64,000 nucleotides of DNA, taken from NCBI GenBank assembly GCA_019429465.1, contig JAHYIV010000003.1, forward strand, positions 62,001-126,000, in the 5' to 3' direction. Shown here in pieces: positions 26,567 to 35,913 of this stretch (position 1 is the first letter of the stretch; each line of letters begins with the position of its first letter). The position numbers and the translations under genes are program-made. The notes below the pieces were generated by a model that saw only the letters and a program-made list of their open reading frames with translations, did not search any database and was not told where the DNA came from. This DNA comes from Desulfoarculaceae bacterium (GTDB lineage Bacteria; Desulfobacterota; Desulfobulbia; Desulfobulbales; Desulfocapsaceae).

Positions 26567-27057
26567 TGTTCAACTCCTTCGATGATTCTGTTTGATTTTT
26601 CTGGACACTCCGGACACTCTTCACGCCTACTGATCTCCATGAGCTAAGAGCCTATCTATAGCACACCCGGAGAAAAGCTGTCAAACAAGTTTTACCCCTT
26701 GACCTTACGACAACCATACACAAAGTATGTACTTGAGGATACTTTGATAAATTAACCCTGTGCCTGCGGTAACCCCCAACTACAAACAACATACAAGGAG
26801 CAGTAACGAAATGAGTTTGCAATGGTCTCGTTATTTCGTAACGGCTCCTAAATTTTAACTCACGCCTTGTTCTTGAACAAAAATTCTATTTTTTTGAGAT
26901 CCTTCATGGCTGTTTTACCTCAAACCCGGCAGCAATTTTTACTTGTCAGGCAAAATTCAAGAAGGTACACTGTCCTTACGATTCACTCATTAAAGTATAA
27001 AAAACTTGAATATTCAGCATATTCAGAAGCAAGAACAATCAACAATGGAGATCAACA
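26567..27057. other. Intergenic region between divergent hemL and trxA
   Basis: About 490 bp, AT-rich near trxA. It must hold the hemL and trxA promoters, but I cannot place clear -35/-10 boxes. It contains repeat B1 at 26795-26851. A frame at 26867 (72 codons) has no support. Confidence 0.5.
26795..26851. repeat. Hairpin element family B copy 1
   Basis: AAGGAGCAGTAACGAAATGAG..CTCGTTATTTCGTAACGGCT form the nested stem typical of family B, with a drifted inner loop. Short form without the 54-bp module. Confidence 0.65.
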
Positions 27058-27384
27058 ATGGCAAGCGACAAAGTTCAGGCAATAGATGATGCTGCTTTCA
27101 CGACAGTAATTTCTTCAGACGTACCCTGTCTTGTAGATTTCTGGGCACCCTGGTGTGGTCCCTGCAAGGCAATCGGCCCGGTTATTGAGGATCTGGCCGA
27201 GGAGTATAAAGGAAAGGTAACGATCCTCAAGATGAATGTTGACGACAACCCGGCCACTCCCGGAAAATACGGCATCCGCGCCATTCCCACCCTGATTCTT
27301 TTTAAAAGCGGCGAGATCGTCGACCAGATTACCGGCGCCGTCGGCAAGAAACAACTTGTTGATCTCATCAGCAAGGCGCTGTGA
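27058..27384 (+). CDS. trxA: Thioredoxin
   Basis: A 108-residue disulfide reductant with the canonical active site WCGPCK and the cis-proline loop RAIPTL. It is reduced by the adjacent thioredoxin reductase (46 bp downstream), giving a compact trxA-trxB-bamD run. The translated start MASDKVQ is preceded by GGAG. Confidence 0.95.
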   Translation: MASDKVQAIDDAAFTTVISSDVPCLVDFWAPWCGPCKAIGPVIEDLAEEYKGKVTILKMNVDDNPATPGKYGIRAIPTLILFKSGEIVDQITGAVGKKQLVDLISKAL

Positions 27385-27430
27385 TCTCGTCTCTTTATTG
27401 CCATCGTCAAAAATCGGTGCCTAAAAAACA

Positions 27431-28363
27431 ATGAAGAAGAATCACTACGCACTGATCATCCTGGGGTCCGGCCCCGCCGGACTCTCTGCCGGCCTCTATG
27501 CGGCAAGGGCCAGGATTGATCATCTGCTGATCGAAAAAGGCGCAGCCGGCGGCCAGGTTCTGCTCACCGACTGGGTTGACAACTATCCAGGCTTTCCTGA
27601 CGGCCTTTCCGGTTTTGAACTTATCGAAAAGATGGAGGCCCAGGCCCGGCGCTTTGGGCTCAACACCCTGACTGCTAATGTGGTGAGCACGGATCTTTCT
27701 CAGACCACTAAAAGCCTCACCCTGGAAGACGGCAGCCAGCTCACCTGCCAGGCACTGATCATCTGTACCGGCGCCCGTCCGCAACGCCTGGAAGTCCCGG
27801 GAGAAATCGAGCTCACAGGTAAAGGTGTTTCCTACTGTGCCACCTGCGATGCCCCTTTTTATCGGGACATGCATGTCGCCGTGGTTGGCGGCGGCAATAC
27901 CGCGGTTCAAGAGGCCGGCCACCTGACCAAATTCGCCAGCCGGGTCACCCTGATCCATCGCCGTGACACCTTACGGGCCACCAAGATCGTTCAGGAAAAA
28001 GCCTTTGCCAACAAGAAGATTGATTTCATCTGGAACAGTCAGGTCACTGGTATTGAGGGCGAAAAAGGGGTTGAGCGGATTCAGCTCAGAGACAATGACG
28101 GCCATGAGACAACCCTGGCTGTTGACGGCATCTTTATCCTCATTGGGGTGATCCCCAATAGTGAGATGCTGCCCCTGGCACTCCTGAAGGCGGAATACGG
28201 CGGTTTCATTCCCACAGACAACGAGACCAGGACGGCCATTCCAGGGGTCATGGCCGCAGGAGACATTCGCAGCAAAGAAATGCGGCAGATCGTTAACGCT
28301 GCCGGTGAAGGGGCAACTGCCGTCCTCGCCGCAGAACAGTATCTCAACCATTTGACACTATAA
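27431..28363 (+). CDS. trxB: Thioredoxin reductase
   Basis: A 310-residue low-molecular-weight flavoprotein. GSGPAGLSAGLYAAR binds FAD, the redox-active CATCDAPFY disulfide is at about residues 138-145, GGGNTAVQEA starts the NADPH domain, and MAAGDIR closes the FAD site. It transfers electrons from NADPH to TrxA, its upstream neighbour. Confidence 0.95.
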   Translation: MKKNHYALIILGSGPAGLSAGLYAARARIDHLLIEKGAAGGQVLLTDWVDNYPGFPDGLSGFELIEKMEAQARRFGLNTLTANVVSTDLSQTTKSLTLEDGSQLTCQALIICTGARPQRLEVPGEIELTGKGVSYCATCDAPFYRDMHVAVVGGGNTAVQEAGHLTKFASRVTLIHRRDTLRATKIVQEKAFANKKIDFIWNSQVTGIEGEKGVERIQLRDNDGHETTLAVDGIFILIGVIPNSEMLPLALLKAEYGGFIPTDNETRTAIPGVMAAGDIRSKEMRQIVNAAGEGATAVLAAEQYLNHLTL

Positions 28364-28369
28364 ACAATC

Positions 28370-29164
28370 ATGCATTCACCTGTCTTTTCCCCCCGCCCCC
28401 TGATTATCCTCCTGCTTTCCACGCTCCTGATGACCACCTCCCTGAGTGGATGCGCCTCCATGAACTCGTGGTTCGGTGTGGGCGGAGAAGAGGTCCAGGT
28501 TCCTGCAGAAAGCCTGGCAATAAAGGGTATGGAGGCATACAATGTGGGCAATTACAGTGCGGCCCTGAAACATTTTGATGAGATCCTCAACAATTACCCC
28601 TTCAGCCCCGAGGCTATGCTTGCCGGACTGAAAGCTGCTGACTGCAACTATTTTATGGGAAACTATGCGGAAGCGCTGGTTCTCTATAAAAAATTTGAGG
28701 AACAATACCCAAACAATGAGGCCATCCCCTACGCCTTGTACCAGATGGCCATGTGCAGTTACCAACAGATTGACACCATTGACCGCGACACCTCGGGTGC
28801 GACAAAATCCATCCGGGAGTTTACCCGACTGATCAAGGCCTTTCCCGATTCACCCTATACTGCCGAGGCCCGGGCCCGGATCAGGGCAGCCAAAGAATTT
28901 CTGGTCAACCATGAATATCTTGTCGTTGAGTTCTACCTCAGAACAAACAAACACCTTGACGCCAAAACCAGGCTGAACTATCTGATCAACACCTATCCTG
29001 ACGCCTCAGTCACCCCGAAGGCCAAAACCCTACTTGCCAAGCTTGAATCCGGTGAGAAGATGAGATTCGATCTCTCATCCTGGTTCTCCGGTCTGGTAAA
29101 GCTGCCGGACTGGCATCTGTTCTCCTCTGAAAAGGCTGCTGAACAACCCTTACCGGCCAGATAG
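28370..29164 (+). CDS. bamD: BamD-like outer-membrane assembly lipoprotein
   Basis: A 264-residue lipoprotein of the BAM complex, which inserts beta-barrel proteins. The signal peptide ends LSGCASM, with the lipid-modified Cys at about residue 27. The rest is TPR repeats (YNVGNYSAALKHFDEIL, YFMGNYAEALVLYKKF, then RLIKAFPDSPYT). It begins six bases after the trxB stop. The partner BamA is at 45186. A GC-rich hairpin at about 29166-29200 separates it from the convergent ferredoxin gene. Confidence 0.88.
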   Translation: MHSPVFSPRPLIILLLSTLLMTTSLSGCASMNSWFGVGGEEVQVPAESLAIKGMEAYNVGNYSAALKHFDEILNNYPFSPEAMLAGLKAADCNYFMGNYAEALVLYKKFEEQYPNNEAIPYALYQMAMCSYQQIDTIDRDTSGATKSIREFTRLIKAFPDSPYTAEARARIRAAKEFLVNHEYLVVEFYLRTNKHLDAKTRLNYLINTYPDASVTPKAKTLLAKLESGEKMRFDLSSWFSGLVKLPDWHLFSSEKAAEQPLPAR

Positions 29165-29210
29165 ACTTCCGGCCATCTGCCGGCAGCCGGCAGAGCCTTT
29201 CACTCCATTT

Positions 29211-29651
29211 TCAGGAGATCATTTCTTCTACCAGCGCCTCCTGCCCCAGAGAGAGCGCCATGGCCCTGACCGGACAGATAGGCACACAAAGGCCGCAGCC
29301 GGTACATTTATCCGCATCAAAGAGCACTGCCATATCCGGTCGGTGCAGGGACAAGGCACCCACCGGACAGACACCGGTGCAGACACCGCACTGAAAACAT
29401 TTTTCATCATCCCGGCAGACCCTGGCAGCAAGGCGCTCAACCTTGACCCCCCGATCTTCCAGATACTCAAGCCCTTTCAGCACATTGGCCTTGCTTCCTT
29501 TCAACTCCAGGATCATGAGCCCATCCCGCTGCGAGAGGATATCCGCCTTCAGGATATTAAACTCAACATCATACTGCTTGACCAGCTGATAGATAATCGG
29601 CTCATTGCTGGTATTCTTGGAAAATCGTAGTATATAAATACGGTTATACAT
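29211..29651 (-). CDS. NIL-domain 4Fe-4S ferredoxin-like protein
   Basis: A 146-residue protein. Residues 1-75 form a NIL domain (found at the C-terminus of MetN-type ABC ATPases). Residues 85-140 form a two-cluster ferredoxin (CFQCGVCTGVCPVGAL and CTGCGLCVPICPVRAM). This NIL-Fer family is found in anaerobes and has been linked to homocysteine/methionine biosynthesis; that role is not provable here. ATG 29651 follows GAGGT. Confidence 0.8.
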   Translation of the reverse strand: MYNRIYILRFSKNTSNEPIIYQLVKQYDVEFNILKADILSQRDGLMILELKGSKANVLKGLEYLEDRGVKVERLAARVCRDDEKCFQCGVCTGVCPVGALSLHRPDMAVLFDADKCTGCGLCVPICPVRAMALSLGQEALVEEMIS

Positions 29652-29732
29652 GATAAGACCTCACTTTTGTCTGTTACTCCATTGTTCAATCGAGCATCCG
29701 CCTTGCCGCTCGCTCCAGTCTTTTCGTCTCCC

Positions 29733-30353
29733 TCATGATCCGGCAGCGGAATTGCCCGCATCAGGCCACGCTCCGCCCACAACAGTGACCATCCACTCAG
29801 CAAGCAAAGCCAGGAGTGTGTCAAGCGGTTGATTGGTATTGATGTTCAGCAACTGGTCCGGGCCCAGTTCCACAGGGAGCTCAAACCTGGCCTTCTGCTG
29901 CAGGTAGATTTCCCAGCGCCCATCGGACACCGCCTGAGGATCCTGCTGCCGTTGTACCATTCGCTCCCGCATCACATCCTCAGGACAGAGGCAATAGACG
30001 AAAAGCACCCTGGCCCTGGGCGCCAGCCTCTCCTGCAGCCGTTGCCGCTCACTGCGGGACTGATAGGAGCCGTCAAGGACCACACAGGTTCCGGCGGTGG
30101 CGCTCAAATCATGCTCCGCCAGGCTCAACAACCGGTCATAGGTTCGACGCGAAGAGTCGGGGCTGTAAATTCCCTGATCCACTGCCGCCGCCTGCCGGCT
30201 CTCTGGAACAAGACCAGCAAGCTCCTTGCGCACCCTGTCTGAGTTATAATAGGGACAACCATGCTGCCTGGCCCAGGCAGCGGCAAGAGTACTTTTGCCG
30301 GTGGCGATCATCCCAAAAAAGACCAGAACCGTACTGGTATGGGTCGCCGCCAT
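29733..30353 (-). CDS. P-loop kinase half of a split COG2187/COG0645 pair
   Basis: A 206-residue AAA/zeta-toxin-like small-molecule kinase domain (COG0645 type). The Walker A motif is FGMIATGKSTL and a later catalytic stretch is VVLDGSYQSRSER. In many proteobacteria this domain is fused to the C-terminus of the phosphotransferase found just upstream. Here the two are in the same reading frame and separated by one TAG, with ATG following at once. It may be an independent protein made by termination-reinitiation, or part of a readthrough fusion. Confidence 0.75.
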   Translation of the reverse strand: MAATHTSTVLVFFGMIATGKSTLAAAWARQHGCPYYNSDRVRKELAGLVPESRQAAAVDQGIYSPDSSRRTYDRLLSLAEHDLSATAGTCVVLDGSYQSRSERQRLQERLAPRARVLFVYCLCPEDVMRERMVQRQQDPQAVSDGRWEIYLQQKARFELPVELGPDQLLNINTNQPLDTLLALLAEWMVTVVGGAWPDAGNSAAGS

Positions 30354-31376
30354 CTAGCCCTCAGTTCGGACGGCATATTTGTGGGCCAGGACGAAATATC
30401 GGGCTGCCTCTTCTGTACACCGGGCGGCCAGAGTGGGATCAACCGCCGGATCACCGGCCGTAAAGAGACCTATCTTGCCACGAACCATGGCCCGGTAACA
30501 TTTATAGAAATCAAGCATCTCGACCAGCGTCGGATCAACTGACTCTTCCATAAAACGATCAATAAAATAAGCAGAAAGCTCCTCCAGCCCATGAAAATCA
30601 AGATCCATGGCCAGAAAGGCCACATCAGCCGCCACATCCGAATAACGGAACCTTTCATTAAATTCAATACAATCAAAGACATGCACCGGCTCATCCAGGC
30701 AGATATTGGCAGAATAGAGATCACCATGACAATCCCGGATCTTCCCCATAGCCCGACGCCGCTCAAAACGCTGTTCATCGTTGAGAAAGGCACGGGCATA
30801 GTCGCCGATCTCGGAGAACTGGGCGCGACTGAGCGCCCCTTTATCAATAAAGGGTTCCGTCTGGGCAAAATTCTCCAGGACATTGACGGCGACTGAGGCG
30901 GCACGACCAAACTCGCTGATGGCCTCCGAGCCATCTGCCCGCCGGTAAAAGGGAACCAGCACGGCTATGATTCGGTCAATCTGGACGCGATCCAGCTTCC
31001 CTGCCCGAATGATATTAGCCATCATGCGATCTTCGGGCATGCGGAGCATTTTAACCCCGTATTCAACCACCTCACCACCGCCGTTCAGGCTGTACTGGCT
31101 GCCCTCACGGTTGAGGGTGACCACGTCGAGATACAGATCAGGACAAAGCCGGCGATTGAGCACCAGCTCCTGCTGACAGTAATATTTCCGTTTCTCCAGG
31201 GTTGAAAAATCGAGGAAGCCGAAATTCACCGGCTTCTTCCATTTATAGACAAAATTCCCGGCCAGCAGGACAAAGGATATATGGGTCTGCACCAGCTGAA
31301 CGCTCTCAACCGGATGGGGATAACTGCTGCACTGCTGCAGATACTTGATATGTGGCGGCAGGATCTCTTCACTCAT
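30354..31376 (-). CDS. Aminoglycoside-phosphotransferase-like kinase (COG2187)
   Basis: A 340-residue APH/choline kinase-fold protein. Nucleotide-binding lysine region FVYKWKKPVNFGFLDF, catalytic loop CHGDLYSANICL and metal-binding DCIEFNE are intact. The substrate is unknown. I chose ATG 31376 (MSEEILPP) because AGGAG lies seven bases upstream, not the frame limit at 31436. It ends with TAG directly before the ATG of the P-loop kinase in the same frame; elsewhere the two domains form one protein. Confidence 0.8.
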   Translation of the reverse strand: MSEEILPPHIKYLQQCSSYPHPVESVQLVQTHISFVLLAGNFVYKWKKPVNFGFLDFSTLEKRKYYCQQELVLNRRLCPDLYLDVVTLNREGSQYSLNGGGEVVEYGVKMLRMPEDRMMANIIRAGKLDRVQIDRIIAVLVPFYRRADGSEAISEFGRAASVAVNVLENFAQTEPFIDKGALSRAQFSEIGDYARAFLNDEQRFERRRAMGKIRDCHGDLYSANICLDEPVHVFDCIEFNERFRYSDVAADVAFLAMDLDFHGLEELSAYFIDRFMEESVDPTLVEMLDFYKCYRAMVRGKIGLFTAGDPAVDPTLAARCTEEAARYFVLAHKYAVRTEG

Positions 31377-31625
31377 TCTGCAACTCCTGATAGAATGCTT
31401 CTGTTCATAACGTTTTTTCCTCTTCTTCCTTGGCAAGCGGCAAGGAGACCTTCTTCATCAACCCGGTCAGAGTCAGACAAAACCTTTACCTTCTTTTATT
31501 ATCATGCTAAACATCCTTTTACAAAAATGGAGTCATTCCTGCAAGACGGGATCACTCTTTTCCGCTCCACTCCACAAAGAAAGACACAAAACCGTCGAAA
31601 ACCATCTATCTCTGCCCCATAAGCC

Positions 31626-32384
31626 ATGAATCAAGATACACTGACCCAACTTCTCCACGAGGTGCAGGCCGGACGATGCCATGTCGAGGACGCCGTCAGG
31701 CAGCTGAAACTTCTGCCCGCCGAGGTCTTGCAGGATGTCTGCCTGGATCACCATCGCTCTCTGCGCACCGGCATCCCGGAGGTCATTTACGGGGAAGCCA
31801 AGACAGCTGAGCAGATCATCACCATTGGCACCGCCCTCCTGCGCCAATCTCCACATCTGCTCATGGCCACCAGGGTCGATGCTGACAAGGCCTCGGCAGT
31901 ACTGCAGGTCTTGCCGCAGATCGACTACCACCCACAGGCCAGGATGCTGACCTCTCATGCAGAAGGGCCGCTCCGGGATAGAGGCCGAGGCTCTATCCTG
32001 GTTCTTTGTGCCGGCACCTCCGACATCCCTGTGGCGGAGGAGGCCAGGGTCACGGCTGAGACCCTCGGCCATTCAGTGCAGACCCTCTATGACGTCGGTG
32101 TTGCCGGTCTGCATCGCCTGCTGGCCCGGCAACACCTGCTGCAGACGGCCACCGTCATCATTGTGGTGGCCGGAATGGAAGGGGCGCTGCCCAGTGTCGT
32201 CAGCGGCCTGGTGGCCTGTCCGGTCATTGCGGTGCCAACGTCAATCGGCTACGGCACCAGTTTCGGCGGGATCGCCGCCCTGCTCGGCATGCTCAACAGC
32301 TGCGCGCCCGGTCTGGGCGTCGTCAACATTGACAATGGCTTTGGCGCAGCCTGCCTGGCCGTGACCATCAACAGAAAGCCATAA
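31626..32384 (+). CDS. larB: Nickel-pincer cofactor synthesis carboxylase LarB
   Basis: A 252-residue LarB: carboxylates nicotinic acid adenine dinucleotide as the first step of the nickel-pincer nucleotide cofactor used by lactate racemase-like enzymes. The N-terminal half is specific; the C-terminal half is PurE/AIR-carboxylase-like (VLCAGTSDIPVAEEA, VAGMEGALPSVVSGLV, PTSIGYGTSFGG). larC and larE are not in the window. No strong ribosome site precedes ATG 31626. Confidence 0.88.
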   Translation: MNQDTLTQLLHEVQAGRCHVEDAVRQLKLLPAEVLQDVCLDHHRSLRTGIPEVIYGEAKTAEQIITIGTALLRQSPHLLMATRVDADKASAVLQVLPQIDYHPQARMLTSHAEGPLRDRGRGSILVLCAGTSDIPVAEEARVTAETLGHSVQTLYDVGVAGLHRLLARQHLLQTATVIIVVAGMEGALPSVVSGLVACPVIAVPTSIGYGTSFGGIAALLGMLNSCAPGLGVVNIDNGFGAACLAVTINRKP

Positions 32385-32516
32385 GATTAAAGCAGAACTT
32401 GCAAGATTCAGGCAGTGCTGTATAATCGCTCTACAAATTACCCTGGTTGCCAACCAGCAACCTTCCACTGATATTCATTATCTCTTATTTTCAGAGTAAA
32501 CCTCTCAGGGACATCA

Positions 32517-35096
32517 ATGAACACATCACTCAAGCTCAAGATCGGCATGCTCCTGTCGCTCATCATCCTCTCCATCGCCACTATCGTGCCCTCCTTTTAT
32601 TCGGCAACGCCTGACTGGTGGCAGAAATATATGGCGCCGGAAGGATTACGCCTCGGCCTGGACCTGCAGGGCGGGATGCATCTGGTGCTGAAGGTCGATC
32701 TGAAAAAGGCGGCGGAAGACTCCCTGGAACTGGCCGCGGCGGATCTGAAGGACAGTCTCAAGGAGAAGTCGATCACCGCGGTGCGTGGTGCCGGCACCCC
32801 CGGCACCATTATCTTTACCCTGCCCAACACCGGCGCGGTGGCAACAGTCCAAGACCTGATCAAAAATGATTTCCCCAATATCAATATCCAGGTGGAGGCA
32901 AAAGAGGGCTCCTTTCCACGGATCACCCTGAATCTGAAGGATTCAGAGATCGACTTCATCAACACCAATGCTGTCAATCAATCGCTGGAGATTATCAGAA
33001 ACAGGATTGACCAGTTTGGTGTTGCCGAACCGGTAATCATCCGTCAGGGCAGTGACGAGATCGTGGTCCAGCTTCCCGGGATCAAGGATCCACAACGGGC
33101 CATGAAACTGCTGGGGGAAACTGCCCAGCTGGAATTCAAACTGGTAGCGGACACAAGCGGCATCAACCTGCAGGAGCTGATCGCGCAGGCCAAAATCAAT
33201 GGCCAATGGGCCGAAGGTGAAGATCGGAAAAAGCTCAACCGGGCCCTGCAGAATCGCCTGCCGGCGGACACCGAGATTTATTTCGAAAAGGATAAAGACA
33301 AGCAGACCGGCCAGGAAATCATCCGCCCCCTGCTTCTGGAAACCCAGACCCTGATGACGGGTGAAATGGTTAAAAATGCCCAGGTGCGCATCGGCGGCCA
33401 GTTCAACGAACCCTATGTCAGCATCGACCTTACCGGTCGGGGCGGCAAGGTCTTTGCCCATCTCACTGAACAAAACGTCAACCGGCAGCTGGCCATTGTC
33501 CTTGATGAAGTGGTGCGCTCGGCCCCATCCATCCGCGAAAAAATCATGGGCGGATCCGCCCAGATATCCGGCAGTTTCAGCCATGAAGAGGCAGCTGATC
33601 TGGCCATTGTCCTGCGAGTCGGCGCCCTGCCGGCGCCGGTTGATGTTATCCAGAACATGACGGTCGGCGCCAGCCTGGGCCAGGACTCCATCAACAAGGG
33701 CGTGACCGCTGGTGCCTTCGGAGCGCTGATGGTTCTTACCTTCATGGTGATCTTCTATCGTCTCTCAGGGGTCGTTGCCAATGTGGCCCTGATGCTCAAC
33801 ATCCTCTTTCTCTTTGCCGGACTTGCCATCCTCAATGCCACCCTGACCGTGCCGGGGATTGCCGGTATTATTCTCTCAATCGGTATGGCCGTCGACTCAA
33901 ACATCCTGATCTTTGAACGGATGCGTGAGGAGTATGACCTGGGAAAATCGGTCCGATCGAGCGTCGACGGCGGTTTCCGGCAGGCGTTATCCACCATTGT
34001 TGACTCACAGGTGACCACACTTATCACCTCCATGGCCCTGTTCCTCTTTGGTACCGGCCCGATCAAGGGCTTTGCCATTACCCTCTCTTTGGGCATTCTC
34101 TTCAACCTGTTCACCGCCCTCTACTGCTCCCGTTTCCTGTTTGACGCCCTCCACTCCTTCAAGCTCCTGAAGAATTTAACCTTCCTCCGTTTCACCAGAA
34201 AACCCAACCTGGATTACATGAAGCTGCGTCACATCACCTATGCCATCTCCGCGGTGCTGGTCGGAATTGGCCTCATCGCCTCCGTCCAGATTGCCAGGGG
34301 CAAGGCCAATATGGGGGTTGATTTTTCCGGAGGCACCCTGCTGCAATACCAGGCAAGTCAGGCCTTTACTATGAACGAGGTCCGTCAGGCCTTCAACAAA
34401 CATGAGATTGATGGCCTTGATCTGCAAGAGGTAGAGAATGAACACCGCCTGATTGTCAAGGTCAAGAAATCAGAAGAAGTCATTGGTGATTTCAGTGAAC
34501 AGATCACCAGGATCCTGAGCGAAGAAGTCACCGATAAACAGTTCACCCTCGAAAGCCAGTCCGAGATCGGCTCTTCCGTCAGTGCCGTCCTGCGGAACAA
34601 GGCCGGCATGGCCATCCTCATTTCCATGGTCGGAGTTGTTCTCTATCTGGCCCTGCGCTTTGATATCCGTTTCGGCGTGGCGGCCGCTATTGCCACTTTC
34701 CATGATATCCTGATCATACTCGGACTCTGCTGGCTGCTTGACATTGAAATGACCCTGCTCATTGTCACGGCCCTGCTCACCCTTGGCGGCTATTCCCTCA
34801 ATGACTCGGTTGTGGTCTTTGACCGTATCCGCGAGAATATGGCCAAGGACCGGAGCCACTCACTGCTCAGCCAGATCAACAACAGCATCAATCAGGTCGT
34901 CGGCAGAACGATCATCACCGGGGTTACCACCTGTATGACCCTGCTTTCCCTGATCTTCCTCGGCGGATCAGTGATCCATGACTTTGCCTTTGTCCTTTTC
35001 TGGGGCATCGTCGTCGGCACCTTCTCCTCTATCTTCGTGGCCAGCCCGGTACTCCTGCTCTGGCCTGAGAAGCAGGAACAGCCAGCCAATGAATAA
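32517..35096 (+). CDS. secDF: Fused protein-export subunit SecDF
   Basis: An 859-residue fusion of SecD (about 1-540) and SecF (about 555-855), the proton-driven membrane motor that aids Sec translocation. SecD hallmark GLDLQGGMHLVLKV and its periplasmic domain are followed by six helices (VLTFMVIFYRLSG, GMAVDSNILIFERMREE). SecF hallmark GVDFSGGTLLQYQ and VVVFDRIRENM follow. Many relatives keep secD and secF separate. ATG 32517 has AGGGA upstream. Its TAA lies inside the start of the next gene. Confidence 0.93.
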   Translation: MNTSLKLKIGMLLSLIILSIATIVPSFYSATPDWWQKYMAPEGLRLGLDLQGGMHLVLKVDLKKAAEDSLELAAADLKDSLKEKSITAVRGAGTPGTIIFTLPNTGAVATVQDLIKNDFPNINIQVEAKEGSFPRITLNLKDSEIDFINTNAVNQSLEIIRNRIDQFGVAEPVIIRQGSDEIVVQLPGIKDPQRAMKLLGETAQLEFKLVADTSGINLQELIAQAKINGQWAEGEDRKKLNRALQNRLPADTEIYFEKDKDKQTGQEIIRPLLLETQTLMTGEMVKNAQVRIGGQFNEPYVSIDLTGRGGKVFAHLTEQNVNRQLAIVLDEVVRSAPSIREKIMGGSAQISGSFSHEEAADLAIVLRVGALPAPVDVIQNMTVGASLGQDSINKGVTAGAFGALMVLTFMVIFYRLSGVVANVALMLNILFLFAGLAILNATLTVPGIAGIILSIGMAVDSNILIFERMREEYDLGKSVRSSVDGGFRQALSTIVDSQVTTLITSMALFLFGTGPIKGFAITLSLGILFNLFTALYCSRFLFDALHSFKLLKNLTFLRFTRKPNLDYMKLRHITYAISAVLVGIGLIASVQIARGKANMGVDFSGGTLLQYQASQAFTMNEVRQAFNKHEIDGLDLQEVENEHRLIVKVKKSEEVIGDFSEQITRILSEEVTDKQFTLESQSEIGSSVSAVLRNKAGMAILISMVGVVLYLALRFDIRFGVAAAIATFHDILIILGLCWLLDIEMTLLIVTALLTLGGYSLNDSVVVFDRIRENMAKDRSHSLLSQINNSINQVVGRTIITGVTTCMTLLSLIFLGGSVIHDFAFVLFWGIVVGTFSSIFVASPVLLLWPEKQEQPANE

Positions 35097-35811
35097 GCCC
35101 CTGCTGCCCAGAAATGTCCAACGGATTGAAAAAGAGGAACGATTCCGTTTCTCCTGTCATCCCTCTGTCGGCTGTTTTACCGACTGCTGCCGGCAGCTGG
35201 AACTGGCCCTGACGCCCTATGATGTCCTGCGCCTGAAAAAGGGTTGCGGCCTCCGCTCCCAGGAATTTCTCGACCGCTATGTGATCATCGAGCAGGAAGA
35301 CCATGAAACCCTGCCCCGTCTCTATCTGACCATGGTTGATGATGGCCGGGCCAGCTGTGTCTTTGTCGGCAAGAGCGGCTGCACTCAGTATCAGGATCGG
35401 CCAGGGGCCTGCCGGGCCTATCCCATGGGCCGGGCGGCTATCCGGCAGGCTGACAACAGCATGGATGATTTCTACGTCCTGCTGCAGGAGGACCATTGCC
35501 ATGGCTTTCAGGAACGGCTGCAACAGGATGTCGCCACCTACAGCACGGAGCAGGGGCTGCCGGCCTACAACCGCTTTAACGATGCAGTGGCTCAGATCCT
35601 GCAGCATGAGCAGATACGCCAGGGAAAACGGTTTTCAGAACAACAGCAGGAACAGTTTATTCTGGCCCTCTACAATCTTGATCAATTCCGGACCCTGCTC
35701 CTGGCAGGCCAGCTCACCGGGGCTCGACCAGCAGATGAGACGCCGGCCGATGACGAATCCCTGCTGCTCTACGCTATCGACTGGCTGCAGGACAGATTAT
35801 TCAAGGACTGA
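35089..35811 (+). CDS. YkgJ-family cysteine-cluster protein
   Basis: A 240-residue protein with the CxxxCC zinc/iron-chelating pattern of the YkgJ family: CHPSVGCFTDCCR at about residues 18-30 and QYQDRPGACRAYPMG later. The biochemical role of the family is unclear. ATG 35089 overlaps the secDF stop by eight bases, so translation is probably coupled. Confidence 0.8.
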   Translation: MNKPLLPRNVQRIEKEERFRFSCHPSVGCFTDCCRQLELALTPYDVLRLKKGCGLRSQEFLDRYVIIEQEDHETLPRLYLTMVDDGRASCVFVGKSGCTQYQDRPGACRAYPMGRAAIRQADNSMDDFYVLLQEDHCHGFQERLQQDVATYSTEQGLPAYNRFNDAVAQILQHEQIRQGKRFSEQQQEQFILALYNLDQFRTLLLAGQLTGARPADETPADDESLLLYAIDWLQDRLFKD

Positions 35812-35820
35812 TTGTTTTTC

Positions 35821-35898
35821 TAACCAATGAACGGGATAAGTGCCTTTCGCAGCTCATTTTCTTGTGAAAAAAAACAAGAAAATGAGCTGTAAGGCACT
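35821..35898. repeat. Hairpin element family A copy 4, inverted
   Basis: TAACCAATGAACGGGATAAG.. then the stem CTTTCGCAGCTCATTTTCTTG and its complement, ending TGTAAGGCACT. It sits between ykgJ and the HAD gene and ends 15 bases before the HAD ATG, so it is within its leader. Confidence 0.8.
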
Positions 35899-35913
35899 AA
35901 GGTGCTGCCAACC

